Shown here: one piece after another, positions 23,795 through 32,632 of the stretch
Layout of the letters: every line of letters begins with the position of its first letter
How positions within the stretch are numbered: position 1 is the stretch's first letter
Source: Runella sp.
GTDB taxonomy: Bacteria; Bacteroidota; Bacteroidia; Cytophagales; Spirosomataceae
Assembly: GCF_027484545.1 (NCBI RefSeq)
Contig: NZ_JAIXST010000091.1
Location: forward strand, 1-36,723
DNA: 36,723 nucleotides
Reading direction: 5' to 3'
Notes under the pieces: model-generated
The model's input: only the letters and a program-made list of their open reading frames with translations
The model's database searches: none
What the model was told of the DNA's origin: nothing
Position numbers and translations under genes: made by a program

Positions 23795-24412
23795 TTAAAC
23801 AGTGGTTAATGCGTAACTAATAATGTTTACTCCAAACTTGGTGTTGTCTTCGGCCAACCATCGCTTATTCCTAAAATCATAATCCCATTCGCAGCCGTAG
23901 TCTTTGTTACTGTACAACACTCCAATTCTGCCGTTGATTTGAATGGCTTTCAAATAATCATGGACCAAATCATCGCCCCATCCATTCAATTCAAAACTGG
24001 TTGTGGGCGGACCTTCAAAATGAAAGAATGAATGATAAATGGGATGAGTATTCGGAATTTTCTGTAAGGCTTTGGGGCTGAAAGTGCGGGCCATTTCCTG
24101 TTCAAATGACTTGGCAAACAAACCATCAATGTCATGATTGCAGTCATCCACAAACACAAACCCGCCATTTTCAACGTATTTTTTAAAATGGTCTCTTTCC
24201 TGACTTGAAAACTCGACCAACTTATGTCCGCTCAAATAGCAAAAAGGGCTGCTGAAAATCTCATTGCCAGTCAATTGTACGATTTTCTCCTTTTCATCAA
24301 TGGGAATTGTGGTATACTCCACCAATGAGTTCAGGAGGTTGGAAGGCATCCGTTGGTCGGTGTCCCAATCTCCTGAAGCATATTGAATTCGAGTGAAAAT
24401 AAATGGTCTCAT
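23795..24412 (-). CDS. DUF4159 domain protein
   Basis: First gene of the MoxR cluster, 205 residues from ATG 24412. The in-frame codons further upstream lie in a GC-rich repeat and encode no family sequence, while MRPFIFTRIQYASGDWDTDQ is the normal DUF4159 opening. The body shows FVFVDDCNHDIDGLFAKSF (about 110-128) and a class I glutamine-amidotransferase-like topology without a visible catalytic Cys. There is no leader, so the protein is cytoplasmic in this reading. Function is unknown; its steady position before moxR suggests a part in the same assembly. Confidence 0.85.
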   Translation of the reverse strand: MRPFIFTRIQYASGDWDTDQRMPSNLLNSLVEYTTIPIDEKEKIVQLTGNEIFSSPFCYLSGHKLVEFSSQERDHFKKYVENGGFVFVDDCNHDIDGLFAKSFEQEMARTFSPKALQKIPNTHPIYHSFFHFEGPPTTSFELNGWGDDLVHDYLKAIQINGRIGVLYSNKDYGCEWDYDFRNKRWLAEDNTKFGVNIISYALTTV

Positions 24413-24423
24413 AATTTGTGTGA

Positions 24424-24478
24424 ACCTCATCCGGCAGCGGCCGACCACCCTAACCCCTCCTCCATGTTGGAGAAGGGG
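24424..24478. repeat. GC-rich repeat with a hairpin upstream of DUF4159
   Basis: CCCCTCCTCC (24454-24463) pairs with GGAGAAGGGG (24469-24478) with one wobble and a 5-base loop. Together with the CCTCATCC and CCCTAACCCC words on the left it resembles the palindromic elements in the BatA-like and RND genes. It lies between the TldE gene end and the DUF4159 start, and provides an unlikely N-terminal extension of the latter. Confidence 0.55.
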
Positions 24479-24502
24479 AATTACGATCACTGCTTAGTGG
24501 GA

Positions 24503-25840
24503 TTAAACTGCGTCCGAAAGCGATGAAAACGTAAACTCCCTGATTTTCATTGGCGGCAGTACATAATTTTGATCTGACTCAGTGCTTACTACGCGCTCCG
24601 GTTTACCCAATGTTTCGAGGTTATTCAACATAATAATTGGGCTTTCGTTGAAGCGAAAATTTTTGATAGGGTACTTGATTTTTCCGTCTTCGATGTAAAA
24701 CGTCCCGTCGCGGGTAAGCCCAGTGAGTAAAAGCGTTTGAGGGTCTACGGGGCGGATGTACCAAAGTTTGGTCACCAAAATACCTCGTTTGGTACTTTTA
24801 ATCATTTCATCCAAGGTAGCTGTTCCGCCTTCCATAATCATGTTATTGGGATTCGGAACGGATTTCACACCCTTTTTCTGAGCCCAAAAACGTGAGTAGG
24901 AAAGATTTTTGACAACTCCTTTGTCAATCCATAACGTCTTTTTCTGCGGTTGTCCATCCCCTGACCAAGAAGCTGCGGGCAATTCGGGGTGGGTAGGGTC
25001 AGAATAAAACGTAACACGTTCATCTACAATCTTCTCGCCTAATTTAGTCTTTCCGCCAGGTTTACTGAAAAACGAACGACCTTCATCCGCACTGCGGGCA
25101 TCCATGCCAAAAAAGATGTTTTCAAGCAGCACCGCCGCTGCCGTTGGTTCCAAAATCACGGTATATTTTCCAGGTTCCAAGGCTCTTGCACCTTTAGAAC
25201 CTAACGATTTTTGAACGGCAATTTTTGTCGCTGCCGCCGTATCCAATTTACTGAAATCATTGTACCCCTTGGCTACATAACCTGACCCTGTTCCATCGTC
25301 GGTTCGAACCGTCAGAGAAAAGTTAACACTTGTATTGAGATAATACGCAAACAACCCTTTAGAATTCATCATGGCGGTATAACCTTTACGATCTTCTAAA
25401 AAGCCGGCCGCCGTTAATTTTTGATTCCTTGATATTTCGAGGCTTTTGGCCACTGCATCAGCCCGTCTATCGGGCGTAACGCTTGCCGTTGACTCAAAAT
25501 AACCGCTGGATTTAATGTATTGCTGCGGCTCCAATACGCCCATATATTCAGGATTTTCGGGAGCAAGACGTGCTAATTCTTCGGAGCGACGAACTACTTT
25601 TTCGATAGAAGCATCGTCAAATTCGTCGATGGTGGCTACTCCTACTTTTTTACCAAACGCCGATTGAACCGCAATATTTTTATTGGTAAGTGCGCCACTT
25701 GTTGATACTTCATTGCGTGCATAGCGAAGATTTCCTCGGTATTCTCCCGAAAGATTTACTTCACATTCATCTGCTTTAGAAAAGCTCAAAACCTTTGTTA
25801 GCAAGGCTTTCGCTTCTGCTTCAGTTAATATAACTGCCAT
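24503..25840 (-). CDS. TldE/PmbA-like subunit, pair 1
   Basis: A 445-residue member of the TldE side of the TldD/TldE protease family; no HExxxH is present, as expected for the non-catalytic subunit. Family signs: AEAKALLTKVLSFSKADECEV at the start, VAGYNDFSKLD-like middle, MIMEGGTATLDEMI, ILVTKLWYIRPVDPQTLLLTG and DGTFYIEDGKIKYPIKNFRF near the end. There is no export leader. It follows the TldD gene after 125 bases containing a palindromic word tract. Closely similar to the second TldE at 27917-29287 over its whole length. Confidence 0.9.
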   Translation of the reverse strand: MAVILTEAEAKALLTKVLSFSKADECEVNLSGEYRGNLRYARNEVSTSGALTNKNIAVQSAFGKKVGVATIDEFDDASIEKVVRRSEELARLAPENPEYMGVLEPQQYIKSSGYFESTASVTPDRRADAVAKSLEISRNQKLTAAGFLEDRKGYTAMMNSKGLFAYYLNTSVNFSLTVRTDDGTGSGYVAKGYNDFSKLDTAAATKIAVQKSLGSKGARALEPGKYTVILEPTAAAVLLENIFFGMDARSADEGRSFFSKPGGKTKLGEKIVDERVTFYSDPTHPELPAASWSGDGQPQKKTLWIDKGVVKNLSYSRFWAQKKGVKSVPNPNNMIMEGGTATLDEMIKSTKRGILVTKLWYIRPVDPQTLLLTGLTRDGTFYIEDGKIKYPIKNFRFNESPIIMLNNLETLGKPERVVSTESDQNYVLPPMKIREFTFSSLSDAV

Positions 25841-25868
25841 TTGTTTCTTCGAGATTAAAGTTTTTGTT

Positions 25869-25960
25869 GGATTGTCGATTGTCGATTGCCGATGTTCGAC
25901 GGGGCCACCCGCGCGTTGTCAATATCTAAATCGACAATTGGCCATTGGAAATCGAACATT
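25869..25960. repeat. Palindromic tract of 7-base words (ATTGTCG)
   Basis: The left arm reads ATTGTCG ATTGTCG, ATTGCCG, ATGTTCG in tandem; the right arm has the same kind of 7-base words in the opposite orientation (ATGTTCG, ATTTCCA, ATGGCCA, ATTGTCG on the minus strand). Between them is a GC-rich centre. The right end is 5 bases from the TldD stop codon. Confidence 0.75.
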
Positions 25961-25965
25961 AAAAA

Positions 25966-27606
25966 TTAAATCTTACGAGCGGTATTGATGACATTTACGC
26001 CGTTAAAACGAGCCGTCGAACTTCCGTGGGAAACGGCACTTACCTGTTGCGGCTGTCCTTTTCCGTCAAAGAAAGAACCGCCTAAACGATAATCGCGCTC
26101 GTCACAGACTTTCACACATGAATTCCAGAACTCCTGCGTGTTGGATTGATACGCCACATCTTTGAGCATACCCGCAATCTGACCATCCTTAATTTCGTAA
26201 TACAATTGTCCCCCAAACTGGAAGTTATATCGCTGTTGATCAATCGAAAATGAACCGTCTCCAATAATATAGATTCCTTTTTTCACATCCTTAATCATCT
26301 CGCTGACCGAAAGCGGTGTTTTGCCCGCCGCCAGAGAAACGTTAGCCATGCGTTGAAACTGTACCGAACTCCAACTGTCTGCATAACAGCAACCTTGCGA
26401 TTCTTTTTCTCCAATGATATGCACTTGGTCACGAATGGCCTGGTAGTTGACCAACGTTCCCTCTTTTACCAAATCCCACTTTTTGGTTTCTACTCCTTCA
26501 TCGTCCCAACCTACTGCCCCCAATGAACCTACTTGGGTTTTATCGGCAAACAGGTTTACCTCTTTGCTGCCATAATTGAAGTTCTTACTTTGCCATTTGT
26601 CCAAGGTTGCAAAGCTCGTCCCTGCAAAATTAGCTTCATAACCCAACACTCGATCCAATTCCAATGGGTGACCTACAGATTCGTGAATGGTCAACCAAAG
26701 GTGGGAAGGGTCGAGTACCAAATCGTATTTCCCCGCTTCCACCGATTTAGCGGCCAATTTTTCTTTGGTTTGTTTGGCCGCCGATATTACATCTTCTAAC
26801 ATGTCATATCCCTTGTTGTAGCGGGTGGTAATGCCCGTTACTTTGTCTTTGGGATTCACTTGCAGGTACTCATAGCCCATTCCGACGGGTGCGCTCAGGG
26901 ATTGGCGTGTTTCAAACTTTCCCGTTTTTGGGTCAATGGTAGTTACGGCAAAAATGGGCCAAATGCGATGGATGTCCTGATCAATGTAAGAGCCGTCGGA
27001 AGAAGCAAAATACTTTTGTTCGTTTACCATAAACAGCACCGAATTCACGTAATTCGCCCCATTTTTCAAAGCGGCATCGTTGACCCCCAAAAGCAAATCC
27101 ACTTTTTCTTTGATTGGAATTTCAAAGGCATTTTTCTGAATAGGCGCTTTCCAACTTACTTCGCCGTACCCTTTCTGAGGTGCCAATTGAACCGGTTGTT
27201 TCATCAATCGGGCATTGGCTTTGGCAATAGCCACGGCTTCTTCGGCTGCTTTGGCGGTATCGGCTTCGCTTTTGGCATCCACTACAGCGGCAAATCCCCA
27301 ACAGCCGTTGGCAATGACCCGCACCCCTACTCCATACGATTCGGTGTTGACGATGTTTTGTACTTTGTCTTCGCGCGTAACAACAAATTGCTGTAAATAA
27401 CGCCCGATGCGCACATCGGTGTAAGTAGCTCCTTTGGACTTGGCTGCATTAAGAGCCGCATCTGCCAGACGTTTTTTGAGAGCAACATCAATGCCGCTTT
27501 CCAAAAGGGCTTCCTGAGAAACATAGTTTCCCACGATGGGGACATTGGGCAACATCATTGCACCAAATCCCATGCCCGATAATTGCATAAAATCTCTTCT
27601 TTTCAA
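25966..27606 (-). CDS. TldD metalloprotease-like subunit with Tat leader, pair 1
   Basis: A 546-residue TldD family protein. The start, TTG 27606, is the only one possible: a stop lies in frame just upstream. It opens with a twin-arginine leader (MKRRDFMQLSGMGFGAM, then hydrophobic residues to about 28). The zinc-site motif is IHESVGHPLE with His308, Glu309 and His313, matching the TldD HExxxH; GCCYADSW lies further on. In E. coli TldD with TldE trims peptides such as microcin B17 precursor, in the cytoplasm; export by Tat would move this version to the periplasm (inference). A terminator separates it from the second pair. Confidence 0.9.
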   Translation of the reverse strand: MKRRDFMQLSGMGFGAMMLPNVPIVGNYVSQEALLESGIDVALKKRLADAALNAAKSKGATYTDVRIGRYLQQFVVTREDKVQNIVNTESYGVGVRVIANGCWGFAAVVDAKSEADTAKAAEEAVAIAKANARLMKQPVQLAPQKGYGEVSWKAPIQKNAFEIPIKEKVDLLLGVNDAALKNGANYVNSVLFMVNEQKYFASSDGSYIDQDIHRIWPIFAVTTIDPKTGKFETRQSLSAPVGMGYEYLQVNPKDKVTGITTRYNKGYDMLEDVISAAKQTKEKLAAKSVEAGKYDLVLDPSHLWLTIHESVGHPLELDRVLGYEANFAGTSFATLDKWQSKNFNYGSKEVNLFADKTQVGSLGAVGWDDEGVETKKWDLVKEGTLVNYQAIRDQVHIIGEKESQGCCYADSWSSVQFQRMANVSLAAGKTPLSVSEMIKDVKKGIYIIGDGSFSIDQQRYNFQFGGQLYYEIKDGQIAGMLKDVAYQSNTQEFWNSCVKVCDERDYRLGGSFFDGKGQPQQVSAVSHGSSTARFNGVNVINTARKI

Positions 27607-27678
27607 GGCTAATTCAGTTTATAGTTGGTTGTATGGGTAATTAATAGTTTCGATTGCAGAATGCCAATTGTCGATTTT

Positions 27679-27716
27679 AAAACAAACTTTCCGAATGAAT
27701 TCGGAAAGTTTGTTTT
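27679..27716. terminator. Strong terminator between the two TldD/TldE pairs
   Basis: AAAACAAACTTTCCGAA (27679-27695) pairs perfectly over 17 bases with 27700-27716 around a TGAA loop, with A and T runs at both ends. It lies 201 bases past the stop of the upstream TldE (pair 2), so each pair is likely a separate transcription unit. Confidence 0.8.
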
Positions 27717-27789
27717 TCCCTGACGAGCAAAATTCCTGATAAATATAGTCTTATTTCTCCCCTGGTCAGGGGGATTTTGATAAACGGCA

Positions 27790-27910
27790 AGGAAAAGTGA
27801 AAAGGTTAGGGTGTAAAGGTTAAAGTGACAAGGTCTGACTATCATCTGACCTTGTCACGGGTAATAACTTAATCAACTCCCCCCTACACTTTACACCTTC
27901 ACCTTTACAC
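27790..27910. repeat. Palindromic word tract (GTGTAAAGG) with inner hairpin
   Basis: GTGACAAGGTC (27825-27835) and GACCTTGTCAC (27848-27858) form an 11-base perfect stem. Outside it, GTGTAAAGGT (27811-27820) is matched by ACCTTTACAC (27901-27910), and the left side is built of words such as GTGAAAAG, GTTAGG, GTGTAAAG, GTGACAAG. The right end is 6 bases from the pair 2 TldE stop codon. Together with the terminator it fills the 310-base space between the pairs. Confidence 0.75.
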
Positions 27911-27916
27911 TACTGA

Positions 27917-29287
27917 TTAGACTGCGTCTGACAAACTTGTAAAGGTGAAATCCCTGATTTTCAGCGGAGGAATCATGTTACCATTGACGCGTGTAGGAAT
28001 TCCCATCGCTTCTAAATTGTTCAACATGATGACCGGACTCTCGTTAAAACGGAAGTTTTTGACAGGGAATTTGATTTGACCGTTCTCAATGTAAAAAGTC
28101 CCGTCGCGGGTCAGACCCGTGTAAAGTTGTGTTTGAGGATCTACAGCACGGATGTACCAAAAGCGAGTCACTAAAATTCCTTTTTCGGTGCTTTTTATAA
28201 GGTCGGCCAATGATTGAGTTCCTCCCTGCATAATAAAACCCTGTGGTGACGGTACGCCTTTCACCCCTTGTTTTTGAGCCCAATAGCGCGAATACGCCAT
28301 ATTTTTGACCACTCCTTTATCAACCCAAATCGTTTTTTCCTGCGGACGGCCTTCACCCGAAGCACCACCGCCGCCACCTCCACCGCCGCCGCCTGCTCTT
28401 CCTCTTGGCGTATCAAAACCGGCTTTTGGAATATCTGGATGCGTAGGATCAGAGTAAATAGTTACCCGTTCGTCAAAAAGTTTTTCACCCAAACGAGTTC
28501 CTCCCCCTTTTTTACTTAAAAAGCTTCGGCCTTCGTCTGCGCTGCGGGCATCAATGCTGCGCATCATGTTTTGAATCAGATCAAGCGCCGCCGTAGGTTC
28601 AAGAATGACGGTGTATTTTCCCGGTTCAATGGCTTTCGCAGTAACCGATGCCATCGCCTTTTGCATGGCAATCTCCGTGGCTGATTTGGCGTTCAATTTA
28701 GACGTATCGTTAAAATCGCGGGCTACGTAACCGGAGCCGCTTCCATCGGCGGTTCTTACCGTCACCGAAAAATCGACTGACGTAGATTTGTTATACCCAA
28801 AAAGCCCTTTGCTGTTGCCCATGGCCACAAATTCGGTCGTATCTTCCAAATATCCTGCGGCCGTTAAGTTCTTCTTTTTACAGGGGTCAATGCTGTCAAA
28901 AGCAACCTGAGCGCGATAAGCCGGGTCAATATTTGCCGTACTTTGGACAAAAGTGGGACTCTCTGAATAAGTCTGTGGCTCCAACATTGGCATATATTCA
29001 GGATTTTCAGGGGCGAGCTTAGCAATTTCTTCCGCTCTCCGAACCGTTTTTTCCAACGATTGCTCATCAAACTCATTGATGGTAGAAGACCCTGAACGTT
29101 TGCCAAATACCGCCGTCACTGCCAGAGCCAAGTCGTACGACTCACCACTGGTAGAAACTGTGTTACGTGCATAGCGGATGTTTCCTGTACGGCTGCCCGT
29201 CAGAATCACGCTCATTTCGTCGGCTTTTGAAAACGCCAACACCTTATCTATTATCTTTTTAGCTTCTTCTTTCGTTAAAATAGCCAT
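27917..29287 (-). CDS. TldE/PmbA-like subunit with polyglycine loop, pair 2
   Basis: A 456-residue TldE-type partner without HExxxH and without export leader. It parallels the pair 1 TldE along its length (KADEMSVILTGSRTGNIRYA; ARSADEGRSFLSKKGGGTRLG; RFWYIRAVDPQTQLYTGLTR). A loop around residue 300 carries RAGGGGGGGGGGASGEG, a run of ten glycines that is absent in pair 1 and probably grew by slippage of GGC/GGT repeats near 28370-28391. The gene starts 19 bases past the TldD stop and should be co-transcribed with it. Confidence 0.92.
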   Translation of the reverse strand: MAILTKEEAKKIIDKVLAFSKADEMSVILTGSRTGNIRYARNTVSTSGESYDLALAVTAVFGKRSGSSTINEFDEQSLEKTVRRAEEIAKLAPENPEYMPMLEPQTYSESPTFVQSTANIDPAYRAQVAFDSIDPCKKKNLTAAGYLEDTTEFVAMGNSKGLFGYNKSTSVDFSVTVRTADGSGSGYVARDFNDTSKLNAKSATEIAMQKAMASVTAKAIEPGKYTVILEPTAALDLIQNMMRSIDARSADEGRSFLSKKGGGTRLGEKLFDERVTIYSDPTHPDIPKAGFDTPRGRAGGGGGGGGGGASGEGRPQEKTIWVDKGVVKNMAYSRYWAQKQGVKGVPSPQGFIMQGGTQSLADLIKSTEKGILVTRFWYIRAVDPQTQLYTGLTRDGTFYIENGQIKFPVKNFRFNESPVIMLNNLEAMGIPTRVNGNMIPPLKIRDFTFTSLSDAV

Positions 29288-29306
29288 TGTTGATGTCGTT
29301 TTTTAG

Positions 29307-30953
29307 TTATCCGATGTTTCTGCCGGTGTTGATGACGTTGACTCCGTTGAAGCGAGTGGTTGCACTTCCGTGTGAGACAGCACTTACCTGAGAAGGTTGC
29401 CCTTTTCCGTCGAAAAACGACCCAAAGGTGCGGTAATCATCTTTGTCACAAATCTGCGCGCAAGAGTTCCAAAACTCTTGGGTGTTTGACTGATAGGCTA
29501 CGTCGTCCAACATACCTACGATTTCTCCGTTTTTGATTTCGTAAAACAACTGCCCGCCAAATTGGAAGTTATACCGCTGTTGGTCAATTGAATACGACCC
29601 CCGACCGATGATGTAAATTCCTTTGTCAACACCCTTAATCATTTCCATGACATTCAATTTGTCTTTACCCGGGCGCAGCGAAACATTGGGCATTCGTTGA
29701 AACTGTACCGAATTCCAGTTGTCAGCATAACAACAACCGTGGGATGCTGTCTCGCCCAAAATATTGACTTGGTCGCGCGTAGCTTGATAGTTTACCAAAA
29801 TACCGTCTTTGATCAAATCCCATTCTTTGCAGGGAACCCCTTCGTCGTCATAACCAACCGTGCCCAGCGTATGAGGTTGAATTTTATCGGCTACAATGTT
29901 TACCTGCTTACTGCCATAGTTGAAACTCTTTGTTTTCCATTTATCCAAAGTCGCAAAGCTTGTTCCTGCGTAGTTGGCCTCGTAACCCAAAACGCGATCC
30001 AGCTCCGTAGGGTGACCTACCGACTCGTGGATGGTTAATCCTAAGTGATTGGGGTCCAGTACCAGGTCATATTTACCCGGCAACACAGACTTAGCGGTCA
30101 TTTTCTCTTTGGCTTGTTTGGAGGCTGTAATGGCATCTTCGACCATGTCGTACGAATTACGATAGCCTACCAATCCATTGGGCCCGGCGATTTTTTCGCT
30201 TGCCAAACCATCCAAATACTCATATCCCATTCCCATGGGCGAGCTGATAGCGTCGCGGCTTTTAAACTTACCAGCCTGCTTATTTACCGCGGTTACGGTA
30301 AAAGTTGGCCAAATGCGGTGAATATCCTGATCAATATACGAACCATCGGTAGAAGCGAAATATTTTTGTTCGTTGACAAAAAACAGGTTGGAAGTGACAA
30401 ACCCAGCTCCGTTTTTCATCGCTTCCCCGTTCACTTTCATCAACAAATCAATCTTTTCCTGAATGGGAATTTGGAAAGCGTTCTTTTGGATGGGTGTTTT
30501 CCAAACCACTTCTCCTACTCCTTTTTGAGGTGCCAATACGACCGGCTCCGTCTGGATTTTCGAGTTAGCTTTGGCAATGGCAACGGCCGTTTCGGCACAT
30601 TTGGCAATCCCGGCCTCACTCACATCACTCGTTGCAGAAAACCCCCACGTGCCGTTTGCAATTACACGGATACCTACGCCGTACGATTCCGCATTGACGA
30701 TGTTTTGCACCCGAGTTTCACGTGTGAATAAATACTGTTGGAGGTAGCGGCCAATGCGCACATCGGTGTAGGTAGCTCCTTTCGACTTCGCTACGTTGAG
30801 AGCAACGTCGGCCAGTTTTTTCTTCATGGCAGCGTCGGCTTTGGGTTCGAGCATCTGTTCAATAGATACTGCGTGACCTAAGACGGGAATGGATGCTCCA
30901 ATCACAGCGCCTAGCCCCATGCCCGACGACCGGATAAAATCCCTTCTTTTCAT
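29307..30953 (-). CDS. TldD metalloprotease-like subunit with Tat leader, pair 2
   Basis: A 548-residue TldD, first gene of the TldD-TldE-TldD-TldE set. The leader has MKRRDFIRSSGMGLGAV followed by IGASIPVLGHAV, a twin-arginine signal. The metal motif is IHESVGHPTE with His309, Glu310 and His314; a GCCYADNW segment follows as in pair 1. It shares nearly all domains and motifs with the 25966-27606 protein, so the pairs arose by tandem duplication followed by divergence. The ATG is normal. Confidence 0.92.
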   Translation of the reverse strand: MKRRDFIRSSGMGLGAVIGASIPVLGHAVSIEQMLEPKADAAMKKKLADVALNVAKSKGATYTDVRIGRYLQQYLFTRETRVQNIVNAESYGVGIRVIANGTWGFSATSDVSEAGIAKCAETAVAIAKANSKIQTEPVVLAPQKGVGEVVWKTPIQKNAFQIPIQEKIDLLMKVNGEAMKNGAGFVTSNLFFVNEQKYFASTDGSYIDQDIHRIWPTFTVTAVNKQAGKFKSRDAISSPMGMGYEYLDGLASEKIAGPNGLVGYRNSYDMVEDAITASKQAKEKMTAKSVLPGKYDLVLDPNHLGLTIHESVGHPTELDRVLGYEANYAGTSFATLDKWKTKSFNYGSKQVNIVADKIQPHTLGTVGYDDEGVPCKEWDLIKDGILVNYQATRDQVNILGETASHGCCYADNWNSVQFQRMPNVSLRPGKDKLNVMEMIKGVDKGIYIIGRGSYSIDQQRYNFQFGGQLFYEIKNGEIVGMLDDVAYQSNTQEFWNSCAQICDKDDYRTFGSFFDGKGQPSQVSAVSHGSATTRFNGVNVINTGRNIG

Positions 30954-30994
30954 ACTTGGTTTAGTTTATTGATGATTAGGTTATTAATTTTCGA

Positions 30995-31215
30995 GATGCA
31001 AAATATTCGGTCCCGCAACGACGGACGGCACGGGCCGCCCCGCGTGCCGATGCGGCGTCTCTACGTTATTTCTCAAAAATAGAAAAAAATCAAACGAACA
31101 CCTGTATTCAGCGACAAATCTGCTTTTTAAAGCGACTTTATTGTGAGGAGACCGGATTTTACAATACAACATTTCGGTAATTGTATGTAATGACGCAATA
31201 ATTACGTCTCTACCT
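30995..31215. repeat. Two intergenic repeat-like segments
   Basis: The space before the TldD gene holds no gene. At 31007-31065 a very GC-rich stretch carries CGGCACG and CGTGCCG arms about ten bases apart, ending GGCGTCTCTACG. At about 31190-31212 a second stretch, GACGCAATAATTACGTCTCTAC, shares GTCTCTAC with the first. They look like two decayed copies of a dispersed repeat family (GTAGAGACG words), but I cannot verify other copies. Confidence 0.45.
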
Positions 31216-31221
31216 ATTATA

Positions 31222-31812
31222 TTATCCCTTTTGAAAGATCTCATAATCTTCCCGGGTATCCAAATCTATACTGCCTGCTTCAAAAGAAATCAGGTGGGTT
31301 TCGTCTAAGTGACTCATCAATAATGGCTTTGCTCCTTTATCACCGGTAAGCGTAAGCAATTCTTCAAATAAAGTACGGTCAAACAATGCAGGAACGCCCA
31401 CTTGTTCACCGTATTTGCATGCGACGATAGGTGGCTTTTTTTTCTGATAAATCTCTACCATTCGATCCAACAACGATACAGATAAATAGGGCTGATCGCA
31501 CACCAACATGATAACTGCTTTTACGTCTTTATAAGTCATATACATCCCCGCCATCCCCATTTTGACCGACGCCGACATCCCTTCATGCCACATGGGATTA
31601 TCTATGACAGTCAGAGGAAGGTCAATGATTTCGGGCGCTATTTGAGTTTTATTTGCCCCAATCACCAATACTACCGGATAACAGTCGGTTGCCAATGCCA
31701 CCTCCGCTGTACGACGAATCAGACTCTTTCCATCAATGTCCAATAATTGTTTTGGCGAGCCCATTCGCTTGGATTCACCCGCCGCTAAAATGATAATTCC
31801 GATATTATTCAA
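31222..31812 (-). CDS. MocA-like molybdenum cofactor nucleotidyltransferase
   Basis: A 196-residue NTP transferase. IILAAGESKRMGSPKQLL (7-24) is the nucleotide-binding signature of the MobA/MocA group; VCDQPYLSVSLLDRM (about 103-117) carries the metal-binding Asp, and VGVPALFDRTLFEEL follows. MocA adds CMP to molybdopterin-Mo for xanthine dehydrogenase-type enzymes; relatives with other sugars or cofactors exist and no molybdoenzyme is in the window, so the specific substrate is inferred. The start is TTG: a stop lies in frame 7 codons upstream and no ATG precedes the motif. Its direct upstream neighbour is truA. Confidence 0.85.
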   Translation of the reverse strand: MNNIGIIILAAGESKRMGSPKQLLDIDGKSLIRRTAEVALATDCYPVVLVIGANKTQIAPEIIDLPLTVIDNPMWHEGMSASVKMGMAGMYMTYKDVKAVIMLVCDQPYLSVSLLDRMVEIYQKKKPPIVACKYGEQVGVPALFDRTLFEELLTLTGDKGAKPLLMSHLDETHLISFEAGSIDLDTREDYEIFQKG

Positions 31813-31858
31813 TGGCTTTTTATGTTTTGGTTAGTGTTTCATTTTTGCCGCCAACTGC

Positions 31859-32617
31859 TTATTCCGGCCTGCTTACTATTTTCTCCCATTCATATCCGAC
31901 TTCCGTCAGAAATAACCCACACGCAGGAGCTTGAGCACCCGCATTTTTACGATTTTTGGACAATATAATTTGTTCAAATTGCACTATGGTCATTCGTCCT
32001 CGTCCAATTTCCAACAACGTTCCTACAATGGCTCGTACCATTCCCCTCAGAAATCGATTGGCTTTGATGTAAAAAGTGAGACCATTCGGAGTTTCCTGCC
32101 AATAAGCATATTCAATTTGGCACAAAAAAGTCTTCACTTCTGTGTGTATTTTACTAAAACACTCAAAATCAGTATACTCCAGCAACAATTCAGCCGCTTC
32201 ATTCATCTTGTTCATGTCCAATGCGGGTCGAAAGTGGTAAGCCAAATCGGGGAGAAATGGGTTCTTTTGTCGAATCATCCGATACTCATAACAGCGATGC
32301 GTAGCTGCAAACCGAGAATGAATATCATTTTCTACAGCTATCAGTTGTTTGACAGCTATGTCTTGGGGCAAAACACTGTTAAGACCCAGAATAAGACGTT
32401 CCATAGAGGCGATTTCTGATTGCCAATCAAGGTGGGCAAATTGCTGTTCGGCATGAACTCCCGCATCGGTACGGCTGCTTCCTACAATTTCAACGGATTG
32501 ACGAAACAGGACTCCAAACGCTTTTTCTAATTCTTCCTGAATAGTAGGCGCATTCGGCTGCTTCTGCCAGCCGTGAAAATGGGTTCCTTTATAACTCAGT
32601 TCTATAAAATAACGCAT
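31859..32617 (-). CDS. truA: tRNA pseudouridine synthase A
   Basis: TruA converts uridines 38-40 of the tRNA anticodon arm to pseudouridine. The 252-residue protein has the family opening MRYFIELSYKGTHFHGWQ, catalytic Asp51 in SSRTDAGVHA (47-56), and the conserved FLRGMVRAIVG segment near the end. Length is normal. It is 15 bases after the TolC-like gene in the opposite sense of order (upstream neighbour on the minus strand), so co-transcription with the efflux gene is possible. Confidence 0.96.
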   Translation of the reverse strand: MRYFIELSYKGTHFHGWQKQPNAPTIQEELEKAFGVLFRQSVEIVGSSRTDAGVHAEQQFAHLDWQSEIASMERLILGLNSVLPQDIAVKQLIAVENDIHSRFAATHRCYEYRMIRQKNPFLPDLAYHFRPALDMNKMNEAAELLLEYTDFECFSKIHTEVKTFLCQIEYAYWQETPNGLTFYIKANRFLRGMVRAIVGTLLEIGRGRMTIVQFEQIILSKNRKNAGAQAPACGLFLTEVGYEWEKIVSRPE

Positions 32618-32632
32618 CCTGCAAAGATAAAC

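Noticed and set aside
24413-24490. N-terminal extension of the DUF4159 protein
   Set aside because: The codons lie in a GC-rich palindromic repeat and the family sequence begins at the ATG at 24412.
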